64,000 nucleotides of DNA from Malaya genurostris (lineage: Eukaryota; Arthropoda; Insecta; Diptera; Culicidae), in contig NC_080572.1 in assembly GCF_030247185.1 (NCBI RefSeq), positions 132,423,473-132,487,472 of the forward strand. The letters are read 5' to 3'. Made by a program: the position numbers and the translations under genes. How positions within the stretch are numbered: the first letter of the stretch is position 1; every line of letters begins with the position of its first letter. The notes under the pieces are model-generated. The model ran no database searches. It saw only the letters and a program-made list of their open reading frames with translations, and was not told the origin of the DNA. Of the stretch, positions 23,420 to 35,327 are shown in pieces.

Positions 23420-25237
23420 TGTAGCAGTCACGTTTATCATGATTCAAATAAGTCAGCCGCCGCTTGAAATAATTCCCTTCCGTGTAAAAAGTTAAGCATC
23501 TCTAATCAGATGAAGAATGAACACCGGCGGCTAATCTACATTTCTTTGCGCATACAAACTTTTTCTCTTTTTTATATAACCGATCGGTCTTACTATATTG
23601 CAAAACCAATACGAATGGTTAGGTTTCAGCCTCCGAAGAGTCCTCTTTCGCGTAGTCTTATCAATGTTCGCCAGATAACGATTTGAACGCAAAAAGGGTA
23701 TTGGCGCGGGATGGTTGAATGCATAAGATTCGGGAGGGAAAGAGCTAATGAATCTTAAAACTATTGTCCAAGAAGTTCGGTTTTCGAAAATACGAATCTT
23801 ACTTCGGTAAAATTACGTACTTCCGGTTAGCTAAGACTGAAATTCGGCATTCTGAGGGTTTTAGGGAAAAGATCTAATCCATTTCCATCTAGACCGTGGA
23901 AGAGGCTAGAGTGCGTGTTTTACTTTGTTCCGCGGTGCGTGTTAGAAGGTATTAAATTCAAACATGAGATGTCTTTGAAAATTGGTAATAGTTCTGTTCT
24001 TAGGTGTTGCGTTAATATTAGCAGTAGAAAGTGCGGGAAAAGATCGTGTGCGTTGGAAGGAAATTATAACAAAGGTAATTTACAATGGTGCTATTCAATC
24101 ACGATACAATAAGCTCACGGCGTCGTGTAGCCGTGCGACGGCTTTTTATTCCCCACTTTAGACGCTCTTCGGCTCGCCGCACCGTTCTTCATCCAGCGAC
24201 GCGCTCTAGACCCCACGCTCTGGCTTGGAAATTCTGGCAATCTCCGTCAAAATCGCCAGAAGGGCGAAGTTCGTCATTTCCCGCCCATCAGAGCCACACG
24301 TCACAACCAACCGGTGTGCACGTTTTTTGTTGCTGACAGCAGTCCGGCGTACCGACACTGTCAACAGTTACCCACGAAGGACGTCCAGCCGTAAACCCGC
24401 TCCGGCGTCGGCATACCGAAACGCCGTCAGCGCAGAATCATTCGTATCGACGCCAGCATCGTCATCATTCGGCGGAGCGTCGCAATACAAACAGGTAGCA
24501 GCGAAGAAAGCTGTAAGTACGCTATAAATTAAATCCATGCGCATGGTTAAAAAGGGGGTAGCCTAGACACCCACCTAAAAGTGAGCTTTAAATCTGGTAT
24601 TATGGCACCTTAACGAAGATAGCTAGATATCCACCCGCACACAGTTAGGTACCAATTAGTATAGGCAACACCGAGATGGTAACCTAGGTTAGGATTACGA
24701 ATTGCTAAAGTCAACTTAATAAATATAAATATGTGTCTGTTCTTTCGATAAATGATGTGTATATTATTCAGGAAGATAGTCGCTATAGTTAAACAGATGT
24801 TACTGGTTTGAGGAGGTATCTCATGTTTCGCGTCGTAATAATTGTGTAGTTTTGTGGTTTACTCCGAGTTGGACTACTTGGGAATCTTAGTCCCACCACT
24901 CGCGTTTCAGATACGGTTTAGGGTTCTGGGTGGACGTTTTCCTCCAGTGATGATACGCGCGAGTTGGTGTTCTTAGGTTATCTGGATAGAGAAACGAATT
25001 TCTTGGGTTTTGTTGCGGTATAGTTGATTGTTGAACTGAGTACCTTTCGGATCGGTTGTGTTTGCCAGATCGTTCCCCTAAACTCTTTTATAACGACCCG
25101 CCCTGAGGCTGGGTTTCTGGTCGGGCAACCCTAGGCACGACAAGTGGTCCTCGAAAGAGGTGGCGCTTAAACCATTTGTTCGGATAGGTGGAGCGATTAG
25201 ACAGACTGATATTGGTAGCATCGTCGTGCACGCTACA
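23420..25237 (+). repeat. 3' LTR (1818 bp)
   Basis: Matches 17662-19473 throughout by eye, with one extra GTCATC at ~24460. Carries the same TATA, AATAAA, short ORFs and splice donor. Confidence 0.93.
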
Positions 25238-25806
25238 CTTTAGAATCTGAGAAGTATTGTAAAAAAAGGTTTACCCAATGATTCAGTTTTTAATACGAGG
25301 GTTGTTACTTATGTATTTAGCCTAAAAATGAAACAGTACTATATACATATTTGATCTGGAATGGTTTTGAACGCTTTAACAGCTTTTTTAGGAGTATTGA
25401 ATCGCTCTTCACAAAGTTTATTCTTCATGGAAGGGAATAGGTGCCTAAATATTTGTTTGAGCCGATGTGTGAGAGCTTGCAAGATCGTAAGAAGAACGAT
25501 TTTGTTGTAATTTTTCTGGCAAATACATGGTGGTATACCAATAAGAATTTATGGTCTTACGATCCTCTGAAGTAACGGTAGCGATATGTTTTATATATTA
25601 TTATATATGGTATTTTGTATGTTTACATGTGCAAGTTGCGGCGCAATCCGTCAAGTGTTATGAGTGCAGTGGTGGCACAGTCCGTCAAAAATTATGGGTG
25701 TAGTCGTGGAAAATCCAGGCAAACCCGGTTAACTGCGAGGCACCCCTGAATGAAGAAAAGTTGGGAATCGATAATTCGATCGTGTCCCCGGCTAAATCCC
25801 GCAACA
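25238..25806. other. Unassigned stretch
   Basis: AT-rich until 25620, then a 'GTCCGTCAAAAATTATGGGT' region with two similar halves ('GTCAAGTGTTATGAGTG', 'GTCAAAAATTATGGGTG'). No gene recognised. The ATG at 25750 lies here, in the target DNA, ahead of the LINE. Confidence 0.4.
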
Positions 25807-28707
25807 GAAACCTGTACCAAATATGACTTCCTCATTTGTTCGATTCTGGAGGCAGCAGAACAATCCCAAACTAAACGCTTTTCTGGGCCAACGACTAACA
25901 GAAGGCCTCCCAAGCCCTGGTGGGACAAAGAGTGCTCAGAGGCTAAACTCGCAAAACAAAATGCTTGCAAGACGTTTCTAAAACGGGGAGGAGGAACTCC
26001 TCAGAATTTTGAAAAACTTATGGTGTTAGAAACCAAGTACAAGAGCATACTTCGAGCCAAAAAATGTAGCTATTGGAGAAATTTTGTCGAAGGTTTGTCA
26101 AGAGAAACCTCAATGAGCACTCTTTGGAACACGGCCAGACGAATGAGGAATCGTAACGTGGGCAATGAGAGTGATGAATACTCGAACCGATGGATATTTG
26201 ACTTTGCTAGGAAAGTATGCCCAGATTCTGTTCCTACGCAGAGCATTATAAGGGAATCTCCTCCAAATAATGGTTTTATTAATAACCCATTTTCAATGAT
26301 GGAATTTTCTATAGCACTCTTGTCTTGTAACAATAACGCTCCTGGGTTGGACAGAATTAAATTCAACTTGGTGAAGAATCTGCCCGACCTCGCAAAAAGA
26401 CGTTTGTTGGAATTGTTCAACAAGTTTCTTGAGCAAAATATTGTTCCACCTGACTGGAGACAAGTGAAAGTTATCGCCATTCAAAAGCCGGGGAAACCAG
26501 CTTCCAATCACAACTCATATAGACCCATTGCGATGTTGTCCTGCATCAGAAAATTGTTCGAAAAAATTATTCTACGACGTCTCGACACTTGGGTCGAGAC
26601 GAACGGTTTGTTGTCAGATACTCAGTTTGGCTTCCGTAGAAATAAAGGGACGAATGATTGCCTTGCATTACTTTCGTCTGACATCCGAATTGCCTTCGCT
26701 CAAAAGCAACAAATGGCATCTGTATTTTTAGACATTAAAGGAGCATTTGATTCAGTTTCCATTGATGTTCTTTCAGACAAGCTCCACCAACATGGACTCC
26801 CAGCGGTTATAAATAATTATTTGCACAACCTTTTGTCAGAGAAACGCATGCATTTTTCATATGGCGATTTGACAACATTCAGAATTAGCTACATGGGTCT
26901 ACCGCAAGGCTCATGCCTCAGTCCGCTCCTTTATAATTTTTACGTGAATGACATTGACAGCTGTTTTGTAACCCCATGTACACTAAGACAATTGGCAGAT
27001 GATGGCGTGGTTTCAGTTACTGGACCCAAAGCTATTGATCTGCATAAACCATTGCAAGATACCTTAGATAACTTGTCCGTTTGGGCTGTTCATCTTGGTA
27101 TCGAATTCTCTGCGGAGAAAACAGAGTTAGTCGTCTTTTCAAGAAAGCATGATCCCGCGCAGCTTCAGCTCCATATGATGGGAAGAATGATCCAACAGGT
27201 TTTAACTTTTAAATACCTCGGGGTGTGGTTCGATTCCAAATGCAAGTGGGGAGGACACATTAGGTATCTGATAACGAAATGCCAACAAAGAGTAAATTTT
27301 CTTCGAACAATAACAGGATCTTGGTGGGGTGCTCATCCGCAAGATCTAATAAAATTGTATCAAACAACGATACTTTCAGTGATGGAATATGGATGCGTTT
27401 GTTTTCGTTCCGCTGCAAACTCTCATATTATCAAACTTGAGCGAATTCAGTACCGTTGTTTGCGAATTGCCTTAGGCTGCATGCATTCAACACATACAAT
27501 GAGTCTTGAAGTTCTGGCGGGAGTTCTTCCATTAAAAGATCGATTTTGGGAGCTTTCATCACGCCTGCTAATAAGATGTGAGGTGCTGAATCCCATGGTA
27601 ATTAATAATTTCGAACGACTAGTCGAGCTTCGATCTCAAACAAAATTCATGACAGTATATTTTAACCATATGTCACAGGAAATCAACCCTTCAAGATATA
27701 TTCCTATCCGTGTCAGCCTTCTAAATGTCCCTGACTCAACTTTATTTTTCGACACCTCCATGCAGCGTGAAGTGCGTGGAATCCCGGATCACCTACGCTC
27801 TATGGAAATCCCAAAAATATTTTCAAGTAAGTTCAGGCATATTGACTCTGAGAAAATATTTTACACGGACGGATCGCGAATTGAAGAAGCGACAGGGTTT
27901 GGTATGTTCAACAATAATGTTTCGGCCTCATTCAAGCTTCAAGAACCTGCATCTGTTTATATAGCAGAGTTAGCAGCAGTTCATTATAGCTTGAACGTAA
28001 TCGTCACATTATCTCCAAACCATTATTTCCTCTTCACAGATAGTCTGAGTGCAATTGAAGCCATTCGCTCAAACATGACTGACAAGACTGAACCGTTTTT
28101 CCTGGGCAAAATAAAACAGTGCCTGAACGACATATTGAACAATAATTATCTAGTCACTATAGTCTGGGTCCCGGCTCATTGCTCCATTCCTGGCAATGAA
28201 AGAGCCGATATTTTAGCCAAACGTGGTGCTATTGAGGGTGAAATTTATGAGCGACCGATTGCTTTCAACGAATTCTATAGCTCGTCTCGCCAAAGAACAC
28301 TTGCCAGCTGGCAAGCTTCTTGGGATAGAGATGATCTGGGTCGGTGGATGCACTCAATTATTCCGAATATATCGACAAAGGCATGGTTCAGGGGACTGGA
28401 TGTGAGTAGAGATTTCATTCGTGTGATGTCCAGACTCATGTCCAATCACTACACGTTAGATGCACATCTCCTTCGAATTGGGCTCTCCGAGACTAATCAT
28501 TGTGCTTGCGGAGAAGGTTATCGGGATATTGATCATGTCGTTTGGACATGCGTGGAGTATCGTGATGTCAGATCTCAACTAATAAATTCTTTGCGTACCC
28601 AAGGTAGACTATCCAATATCCCAGTTCGAGACATTCTTGCTTGTCGTGACCTTTCATACATGAAACTTATTTATCATTTCATAAAGAAAATTGGAGTTTC
28701 AATTTAA
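25750..28707 (+). CDS. LINE ORF2 fragment: RT plus RNase H, open frame
   Basis: 985 codons open from an ATG in the flanking target DNA; the LINE part begins at about residue 24. 'KPWWDKECSEAK' (~55) marks the linker. RT blocks: NSYRPIAMLS (~254), VFLDIKGAFDSVS (~325), MGLPQGSCLSPLLYNF (~382), LADDGVVS (~413, catalytic Asp pair). RNase H: FYTDGSR (~704), AELAAVHYSL (~738), FTDSLSAIEA (~762) and VWVPAHCSIPGNERAD (~800), so the DEDD residues are all present. 'CACGEGYRDIDHVVWTC' (~917) is the C-terminal Cys/His motif. No endonuclease. Not self-mobile, but the enzyme core has no stop, implying a recent insertion. Confidence 0.9.
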   Translation: MKKSWESIIRSCPRLNPATETCTKYDFLICSILEAAEQSQTKRFSGPTTNRRPPKPWWDKECSEAKLAKQNACKTFLKRGGGTPQNFEKLMVLETKYKSILRAKKCSYWRNFVEGLSRETSMSTLWNTARRMRNRNVGNESDEYSNRWIFDFARKVCPDSVPTQSIIRESPPNNGFINNPFSMMEFSIALLSCNNNAPGLDRIKFNLVKNLPDLAKRRLLELFNKFLEQNIVPPDWRQVKVIAIQKPGKPASNHNSYRPIAMLSCIRKLFEKIILRRLDTWVETNGLLSDTQFGFRRNKGTNDCLALLSSDIRIAFAQKQQMASVFLDIKGAFDSVSIDVLSDKLHQHGLPAVINNYLHNLLSEKRMHFSYGDLTTFRISYMGLPQGSCLSPLLYNFYVNDIDSCFVTPCTLRQLADDGVVSVTGPKAIDLHKPLQDTLDNLSVWAVHLGIEFSAEKTELVVFSRKHDPAQLQLHMMGRMIQQVLTFKYLGVWFDSKCKWGGHIRYLITKCQQRVNFLRTITGSWWGAHPQDLIKLYQTTILSVMEYGCVCFRSAANSHIIKLERIQYRCLRIALGCMHSTHTMSLEVLAGVLPLKDRFWELSSRLLIRCEVLNPMVINNFERLVELRSQTKFMTVYFNHMSQEINPSRYIPIRVSLLNVPDSTLFFDTSMQREVRGIPDHLRSMEIPKIFSSKFRHIDSEKIFYTDGSRIEEATGFGMFNNNVSASFKLQEPASVYIAELAAVHYSLNVIVTLSPNHYFLFTDSLSAIEAIRSNMTDKTEPFFLGKIKQCLNDILNNNYLVTIVWVPAHCSIPGNERADILAKRGAIEGEIYERPIAFNEFYSSSRQRTLASWQASWDRDDLGRWMHSIIPNISTKAWFRGLDVSRDFIRVMSRLMSNHYTLDAHLLRIGLSETNHCACGEGYRDIDHVVWTCVEYRDVRSQLINSLRTQGRLSNIPVRDILACRDLSYMKLIYHFIKKIGVSI

Positions 28708-29096
28708 TAAAGGCCCCTTTTAAGACTTAGCTCTGATCCCAGCTGCGTCCATGAGTTCAACCAATAGCTAAATTAGAATAAAAATTATGTAAAGATACAA
28801 ACAAACTCGAAACAGTTTATGAAATTATCAACAAAATGTCAAAAAAAACAGCTTATTTTATAATTTATAGAAGGTAATCGTTTGGTTCAAATAATATTTC
28901 CGAGTAGATTGCATAATTAATGACGAGTTACCTAAGATGATATTTAAGCTATAAGAGAATATGTTTTAATAAATTCAAAACGTTGTGACTATGTTAGAAT
29001 TAAATTAGGATAAGAATATTATGTAAAAGTGGTGCTACGGCGAAGAAAAACTTATGTAAACTGCCTTAAGAAATAAACGTATTTATGAAAAAAAAA
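25820..29096 (+). mobile_element. 5'-truncated I-superclade LINE with target duplication
   Basis: The 13-bp word GAAACCTGTACCA occurs at 25807-25819 and again at 29097-29109, directly after the terminal A-run. This is a target duplication as made by target-primed reverse transcription. The element therefore starts at ~25820, inside ORF2, lacking gag and endonuclease, and ends AATAAACGTATTTATGA(n). Same family as the decayed copy at 3932-9733. Confidence 0.9.
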
Positions 29097-29109
29097 GAAA
29101 CCTGTACCA

Positions 29110-30065
29110 CGAATAATTAGTGCCGCCGAAATACATCCTTGTGGAAAACAAAACGTACATCAAAACGAACACCGCCTGGATATTTCGTAGAGCTTTCGGA
29201 AGAAGGAACTCAACAAATTTGCTCAGAAGTGCAAGCGATCTACGAAAAATTTGAAATGGATTTTTTATTATCTACTTGATATATTGGTGTTAAGTTTGAA
29301 TTCGAAAACTTCCACGAAAATGTTGATTTTTTGAGATTTCGATGTAAATATAAGAATTTACTCCTAACATTTTACTCGTTGCTAAGTAAGCAAAGTTTCT
29401 TAGACGTGCACTTACGTCAAATCCATATAAAAGCCTACAACTTCTTCAATTTTAAAATCTAACATTATAGCTGGTATCAAATTCAATCAATTGGTGTACA
29501 AAAATGCTTAGCTGTATTTAACATTCTTCGAATAATTCTAATATTCTAAAATTTCTGTGAAAAATATTGATTTTTTTGAGACATTTTCAGTAAAGTTGAA
29601 GTTTATTTCTTCTTAATCATATAGTTGATGTCAAATGCCATCTATTGGTATATAAAAATTCATATGTCGTCACTTATAATTTAAAGATATGTCGAAAATA
29701 CGAAATTTTTGATAATTTATGCTTGGACTTTTGGTTACGTTTTTGTTCATAACTTTCATTAAGAAAGTTTAATTGAAAAATTTTCTGTTTCATTTATGTT
29801 GTGATAGATGTATCTGTCTAATGATAAACAAATTTTCGAAATCGGACTTCTAACAGCTAAGATATGGCCAGCCAAAGTAAGCGTTCCCACTTTTTTCAAC
29901 AGACTTTAGTTGGAACTTTTTATAATAACTTTGAATTTTCCATCGTTTTAAATGGATGTTATTCCGAATGAATTTATCTTTCAAATGGTAAGAAAAAATT
30001 TGAAATCGGTCCAAAAATAATTAAGATATAGTCAGGTGTTGTCGCGTAATTTTTTACCCCCTTGA
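29110..30065. repeat. Dispersed repeat family B, composite copy
   Basis: 29270-29460 is the complement of 15750-15940, while 29460-30065 matches the minus strand of 1866-2460, so the copy is joined from two orientations near a palindrome ('GTGCACTTACGTCAAATCC'). 29110-29270 before it is unassigned. Non-coding. Confidence 0.65.
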
Positions 30066-30112
30066 TATTCGGAGCGTTAAGTGATAGCACTAAACTGGCA
30101 TGAAATTAACAC

Positions 30113-30253
<141 letters not shown>

Positions 30254-30830
30254 AGACTTAACATATATTTGAAATTTAAATGCGTAAAACACTGCGTATG
30301 CGTGGCATCATAGTTGGCTCGATGTGATTATAAGAGCAGATTCAGCAGCTGCAAGATTCATATGGGTGGTCTATAATGTAAATGAAACTGAAACAAACGT
30401 ATCCCCAGCAATCCGTTTTAGTTGTATTTATTCGACCAGTTCTATTGTCAAATTTAAAACTGGTATACACTGCCGTTCTATTTTTTCTATATTTGAAACA
30501 CAGATAAAACGCTGCTGGGGCTGCCAGTTTATTTTGTTATAATTTCTAGATTTAAATTTTAAAACTGACATAAATTATGCATCTAGAACTAGAACACTCC
30601 TGAATATGCTCTAAAGCGCTAACATAAAATGTACAAGCATTGGCAATTTTAGATTTTAGAAAAATAACATTTCAACAAAGAATGCCAAGAGAAAAATTCT
30701 GGGCTCGAGGCTCATCGAAGATAAAATATCAATCATAGGTGCTAAATATAGGGACCTACCCAATAAACACCTTCGAAAGGTATACACCATCACAACAGAC
30801 ATGCCCACTGTACTGTTCATAGCAGTTCTT
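30254..30830. other. Unassigned stretch
   Basis: AT-rich. A 72-codon frame at 30324-30542 shows no recognisable domain. 'AACTGACATAAATTATGCAT' type text around 30560 is unremarkable. Confidence 0.4.
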
Positions 30831-31990
30831 TTTTACTTTTCTTTACGTTTCATCTTAGACTCGTCAGTGCAGAGCAGTTCAAATTGAACTGCTTATTGCA
30901 AACTTAAACAGTTCAACTTGAAACCGCTTATCAGACGTAAAGTTAATGCTACTTGCAAAACACTTATTCATTTGGTACCGGAAGTACCACGTCTTTCCTG
31001 ACGTGCAGAACGAAAACGTTGTTTTCGGCATATACTAGCCGATTCAGGTATGGTCATTTAGGGTCTAGCCTATGCTTGTGCTTAGGGCACATAACCGTTT
31101 TTACTTTTCTTTACGTTTTGTCTACGTAGTACCACGTTCTTTTTGCGTTTTCTTGTTTCAATTTCAGTTTTGTTAATGATAAATAATAAAAAAGGCAAAT
31201 CAGGTGAAATCAGGTTAATGATAAATAATAAAAAAGGCAATCGGGACGGAAGAAACCAAGTACAGTATTGTGTAGTGAACAATAGAACGACCTCGAAAAT
31301 GAGTGAACCAAACGAACAAAAGCTACTGCCGACACGAAAGAATACAATTATTGTTGACTTTAGGCAGTGCAAAATGCGACCTTCGATACGAGAGCTTGAA
31401 GGTTTGCTTAAAAAGCAAATTCATCTTCACATTAAACGTGTGCATTTACTTCAATGCAATATGACAAATAATGTTTTTTACATCCAGTTTTATAAAAAGT
31501 TGGATGCAATTCAACTCGCAAAAGACAATAACAATGTACACTATGTGGAGCACGAGAACATTAAGTACAACATTCCAGTATATATGGAAGATAGCGCATG
31601 TGCATGATTTTCCCTCAAGCGTCATCGATCCTTGCATTCGAAAAACTATGTCCCAATTCGGAGAGATTCTCTCTATCGAAAAAGAAAAGTGGAAGAACTT
31701 TTTCCCCGGTATTCTAAATGGCGTACGCTTATTACGCATGCGCTTGAAGAGGCCTATACCTTCTTATGTGGCATTCGATCAAGATACAGGAATCCCGTGC
31801 AAATCACTTGTTACCTATGACAATCAGATGGCCACATGTCAATATTGCCAAAACGCAAACACCAAAGGATAACGGTGCTTCTTTCTCACTAACCCCAAGC
31901 AACCACAGTACACCTGTGACAGCCACCAACAACAATAAACCACCAACTTCATACCTTTGTAAACAAACAGGCAAAATTAGATGCGCGCGC
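30831..31990 (+). pseudogene. LINE 5' UTR and ORF1 (gag) remnant, LOA/I type
   Basis: 30831-31298 looks like a LINE leader (two copies of 'TTACTTTTCTTTACGTTT' at 30833 and 31098) and holds a tandem ~37-bp duplication at 31173-31235. ORF1 probably begins at ATG 31299 (MSEPNEQKLLPTRKNTI) and runs to ~31605, where a frameshift moves it to the frame read at 31600-31872: 'FPSSVIDPCIRKTMSQFGEI', 'WKNFFPGILNGVRLLRMRLK', 'RPIPSYVAFDQDTG', ending in a broken knuckle CQYC. The Cys/His end is lost. Related gags bind LINE RNA. Confidence 0.7.
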
Positions 31991-32339
31991 AGGTATGTGA
32001 GCTGGGATGGAAAGAGAAAACTGTGAATATTGCGGTAAATGTTGCGCGACATTTACTTTTATTGTAAGAAAAATACTTGTATATTAGTTGAGATTTGGTT
32101 AAAATAAAACACTTGCCTTTCACTGCAGTCAAAACGAGATTCGTTACTTTTCCGAATTAAACCGACGTGCTAATTGATTTTCAAGGTGGATAGGCCGCTA
32201 CGAGTGCTACACTAGGCTAATCCGAACAATCCGAGTGGTCCAAGGTAGGACTACTAGAGCCAGGAAAAGTTCCCCCCCAGAACTACCTTAAAAATGGTTA
32301 CTACACTATCCTGAGTTCGGACAGTTGCCAGATCAGGGA

Positions 32340-32708
32340 CGTGTTCCATCATTGATCTGTTTATCACCTCTTACGTCTAGACAATTGGGTCGAGACAAAT
32401 GGATTGCTTTGAGGTACACAATTTGGGTTCCGCAGGGGCAACGGACGAACGATAGTCCAGCGTTGCTCTCAACAGAAATTCAAATAGCATTTGCTCGTGA
32501 AGAACAAATGGCATCAATTTTCCTCTTCATCAAGGGGGCATTCGGTTCGGTTTCCATTAACGTTCTATTTGAGAAGTTGCATCAGCATGGTCTTTCACCA
32601 GTTTTGAACAACTTTTTATATAATCTATTGTCTGAGAAAAACATGTATTTCTCACATGGTGAATTGTCGACAGAACGATTCAGCAATTTTTTCCGTCCCG
32701 AACGTTAG
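32340..32708 (+). pseudogene. LINE RT fragment
   Basis: 'TNDSPALLSTEIQIAFAREE', 'IFLFIKGAFGSVSINVLFEK' (catalytic LDIKGAFD changed to LFIKGAFG) and 'LSEKNMYFSHGELSTERFS' align with 26640-26885. About 120 codons survive. It probably belongs with the gag at 31299, the intervening part being deleted or replaced (31990-32340 shows no domain). Confidence 0.8.
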
Positions 32709-32990
32709 CGGTTTTGTTTTATCGACTGACTTGGATGAGATGTGAAAGCGAACTGACTCTGAAACGTTTGAGTCCAGTGTCTTTATTGATGTTGCTTCTA
32801 ATGTTTCCTGATTGAAAACAATCATGTTGGAATTTGTTACCTCTATTGGTGGTTTTTTGGTGCTTGTATTGTTTCTTGGCTCTGAACATCCATACAAGTA
32901 TCTTCCTCTTCACTACTCGATAAGTCATCGCTACTAGATAGAACAGCTCGTTTGTTCAACTCCAAACAACATGAATCATAAATTTAATTT
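32690..32990 (-). pseudogene. Possible LINE ORF1 C-terminal fragment
   Basis: Minus-strand frame 'LSSSDDLSSSEEEDTCMDVQ' followed by Gln/Thr/Ser-rich text, with one frameshift. Acidic Ser-rich tails of this kind occur in Jockey-like ORF1 proteins. Weak assignment. Confidence 0.3.
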
Positions 32991-33620
32991 TTTTTTGTTT
33001 AGCAAACTTTTCAAACAAAAATCCTAGTTCGACTAATTGGCAATATTACTTTTCGTGAGATTTTTGTAACACTTTTTAGAAAATAGGTTTACGCAATCCC
33101 GTTAGAAAAAACTTTTTGTTTTGTACATCATTCTTCAATTCTGAGCTATTTCTTGTTTTCACTTGATTATAACTTGCCTGTCACTCGTTTCTCACAAGCT
33201 TGTTTATTCGTTGTACCAGATTGTTTTATATGCATACATGGGTAGCAGGCTTACCCTAAAAAAATAACAGGTATATGTATATCAGAAAACTGGGAAACAT
33301 TATTTCTGATTTTCTTTCTCATATATTTTATACATTCTAGAATGAATACAAGCTTTTTCTTTACAAATTCTTCACTGTTTCAACAAAATTTTCTTATTTG
33401 TTAAATCAACTATATCTCGCAACACGTCTTATTTTCTTATGTTATTGTATCGTTATTGTTGGATATTAAGCTGAACCGCCAATTATGATGATGGTCCCAC
33501 CTCATACCCCTACAATAGTGTGAGCTGAACGAGTTATCTAAATGATAATTAATATTATTACATACTTTAACCAGTGATCAAATATTGATACAAGCTACTA
33601 TCCAGGGTTTAACAGTTATG
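32991..33620. other. Unassigned AT-rich stretch
   Basis: No ORF, repeat end or RNA gene recognised. Confidence 0.5.
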
Positions 33621-33621
33621 T

Positions 33622-35327
33622 TAAATAATTATTTGAAAATTTTAAATTGGAATGCTCGATCTTTGAAATCGAGTGAAGTTGAATTTTATACATAGTTCAC
33701 AAAATTCATATTGCCATTGTGACAGAAACATTTCGTAAACCAAATGTCAAATTGAAAAGCAATCCACATTATGTGGTTCATCGATTTGACAGGTTTACTG
33801 GAATGGGTGGTGGAGTTGCCATTTTTGTCCAACGGCAAATTAATCATTGAATTTTACCTTCTTTCAATACTAAAGTTATTGAAAGCTTGGGAATCGAAGT
33901 TGAAACCATTCATGGAATTTATTTCATCGCTGGAGCATATTTGCTATTCCAATGCACCCGTGAACAAATAAATTTCTATAAAAGCGATTTGCAAAAACTC
34001 ACAAGATATCTACCGAAATTATTCGTAAGAGGAGACTTTAATGCAAAGCATGTCCAGTGGAATTGTAGGCAAAATAACAGTAACGGTAAAATACTTCATC
34101 TCTCAGCTTGTTACTTCACAGTTATTCACCCCAGTAATCCGACTTGCTTCCTCTACAATTGATCTGGTTCTAACAGATCAAAGTCACATTTGTAGTGAAC
34201 TTATTACACATGCTGATTTTGACTCAGATCATCTTCCTGTAACATTCAGACTTTCCAACGAAGCTATAATTAATCCAATTAGTTCTATATTCAACTATCA
34301 TAGAGCCAACAAGTTTGAATACAAATCTCACAATGAAAATCATGTGGATTATGAAATCTTTTTTGAAAATTCTGCGGAAATCGACACAGCAATAGTTAAT
34401 TTGAATCATAATATTATCGAAGCTAGAAATCTTTCAGTTCCCAAAGCTCAAACTAAATTGAATTCTCCTATCATCGATGACAATATTCAACTGTTCAGTC
34501 GGTTGAAGAATGTTCGTAGACGATAATATCAACTCGTGATCCTGCTATGAAAAACATAGTTAAGGATTTCCAAAAAAATTAAACATAGATTTACATTTTC
34601 ATTTAGAAATGAAAATTTCGCTAAAGAATTTGAACAAATTAAACCATATTCTAATCCTTTCTGGAAACTTTCTAAGGTTATTAAGAAACCTCAGAAACCA
34701 ATTCCTGCTCTCAAGGAAGGAAATCAAATACTTCTTACAAATGGCGAAAAAGCTCAAAAACTTGTTCAGTAGTTCGAGAGTGTCCACAATTTTAATTTGA
34801 ACGTTGTGAGTCCTTTTGAAAATGAAGTCTCACTGAAATATGATCATATTGCAACTCAAGTGTTATTACAAGATGACATTATTGAGACAAATTTGGATGA
34901 AATTAAGTCAATTATTAGGAAACTTATAAACATGAAGGCTCCTGGTAATGATGGAAACTTTAATATTCTTATCAAAAATCTTGCCCTGAGACTCTTGGTT
35001 AAAATGTAAGATGAAAAACGCTAAAGGAATTCATATCCTCAAACCTGAAAAAATCCAGCAGAAGCATCAAGTTATCTACCAATTATTTTACTTTCTTCTA
35101 TCAGTGAACTTTTTGAAAAAATTATCTTGTTGAGTATGATGCCTCATATAAATGAGAATTCATTTTTTTTACCAGAGCAGTTTGGATTTCATCATGAACA
35201 TTCAACTATTCATCAACTTGTCAGAGTAACGAACCTGATAGAAGCAAAAAAATCTTCTGGGTTATCCACTGGAATTGCCCTTCCAGAGATAGAAAAAGCA
35301 TTTTATAGTGTTTGGCACAAAGATTTA
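33622..35327 (+). pseudogene. Ancient Jockey-like LINE ORF2, 5' part
   Basis: Endonuclease start 'ILNWNARSLKS' (33636), 'YVVHRFDRFTGMGGGVAIFV' (across frames), 'GDFNAKHVQWN', 'DLVLTDQSHICSELITHADF' then DSDHLPVTFRL, so the SDH-type active site is visible. RT: 'MKAPGNDGNFNI', 'EQFGFHHEHSTIHQLVRVTN', and EIEKAFYSVWHKDL in place of the usual LDxxKAFDxVWH. Many frameshifts and stops. Cut at 35327 by a mariner and resumes at 36237. Confidence 0.85.

Larger units (their letters stand above)
17662..25237 (+). mobile_element. Young non-autonomous Ty3/gypsy-like LTR retrotransposon
   Basis: 7576 bp bounded by two 1.8 kb LTRs that begin TGTAGC and end GCTACA. A 4-bp target duplication CTTT (17658-17661, 25238-25241) flanks it. 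It has a primer binding site three bases after the 5' LTR, and a G-rich run (AGTGGGGGTGT) just before the 3' LTR. By eye the LTRs differ only by a 6-bp indel, so insertion is recent. The internal 3.9 kb has one gag-like ORF and no protease, RT or integrase frame, so it must be mobilised in trans. Confidence 0.92.

Noticed and set aside
25750..25819. First 23 codons of the RT-RNase H ORF as part of the LINE protein
   Set aside because: They precede the target duplication GAAACCTGTACCA, so they belong to the insertion site, not to the element.
32040..32212. Possible solo LTR (TGTTGCGCGAC... to GAGTGCTACA)
   Set aside because: TG...CA ends and an AATAAA are present but no target duplication and no second copy were found.
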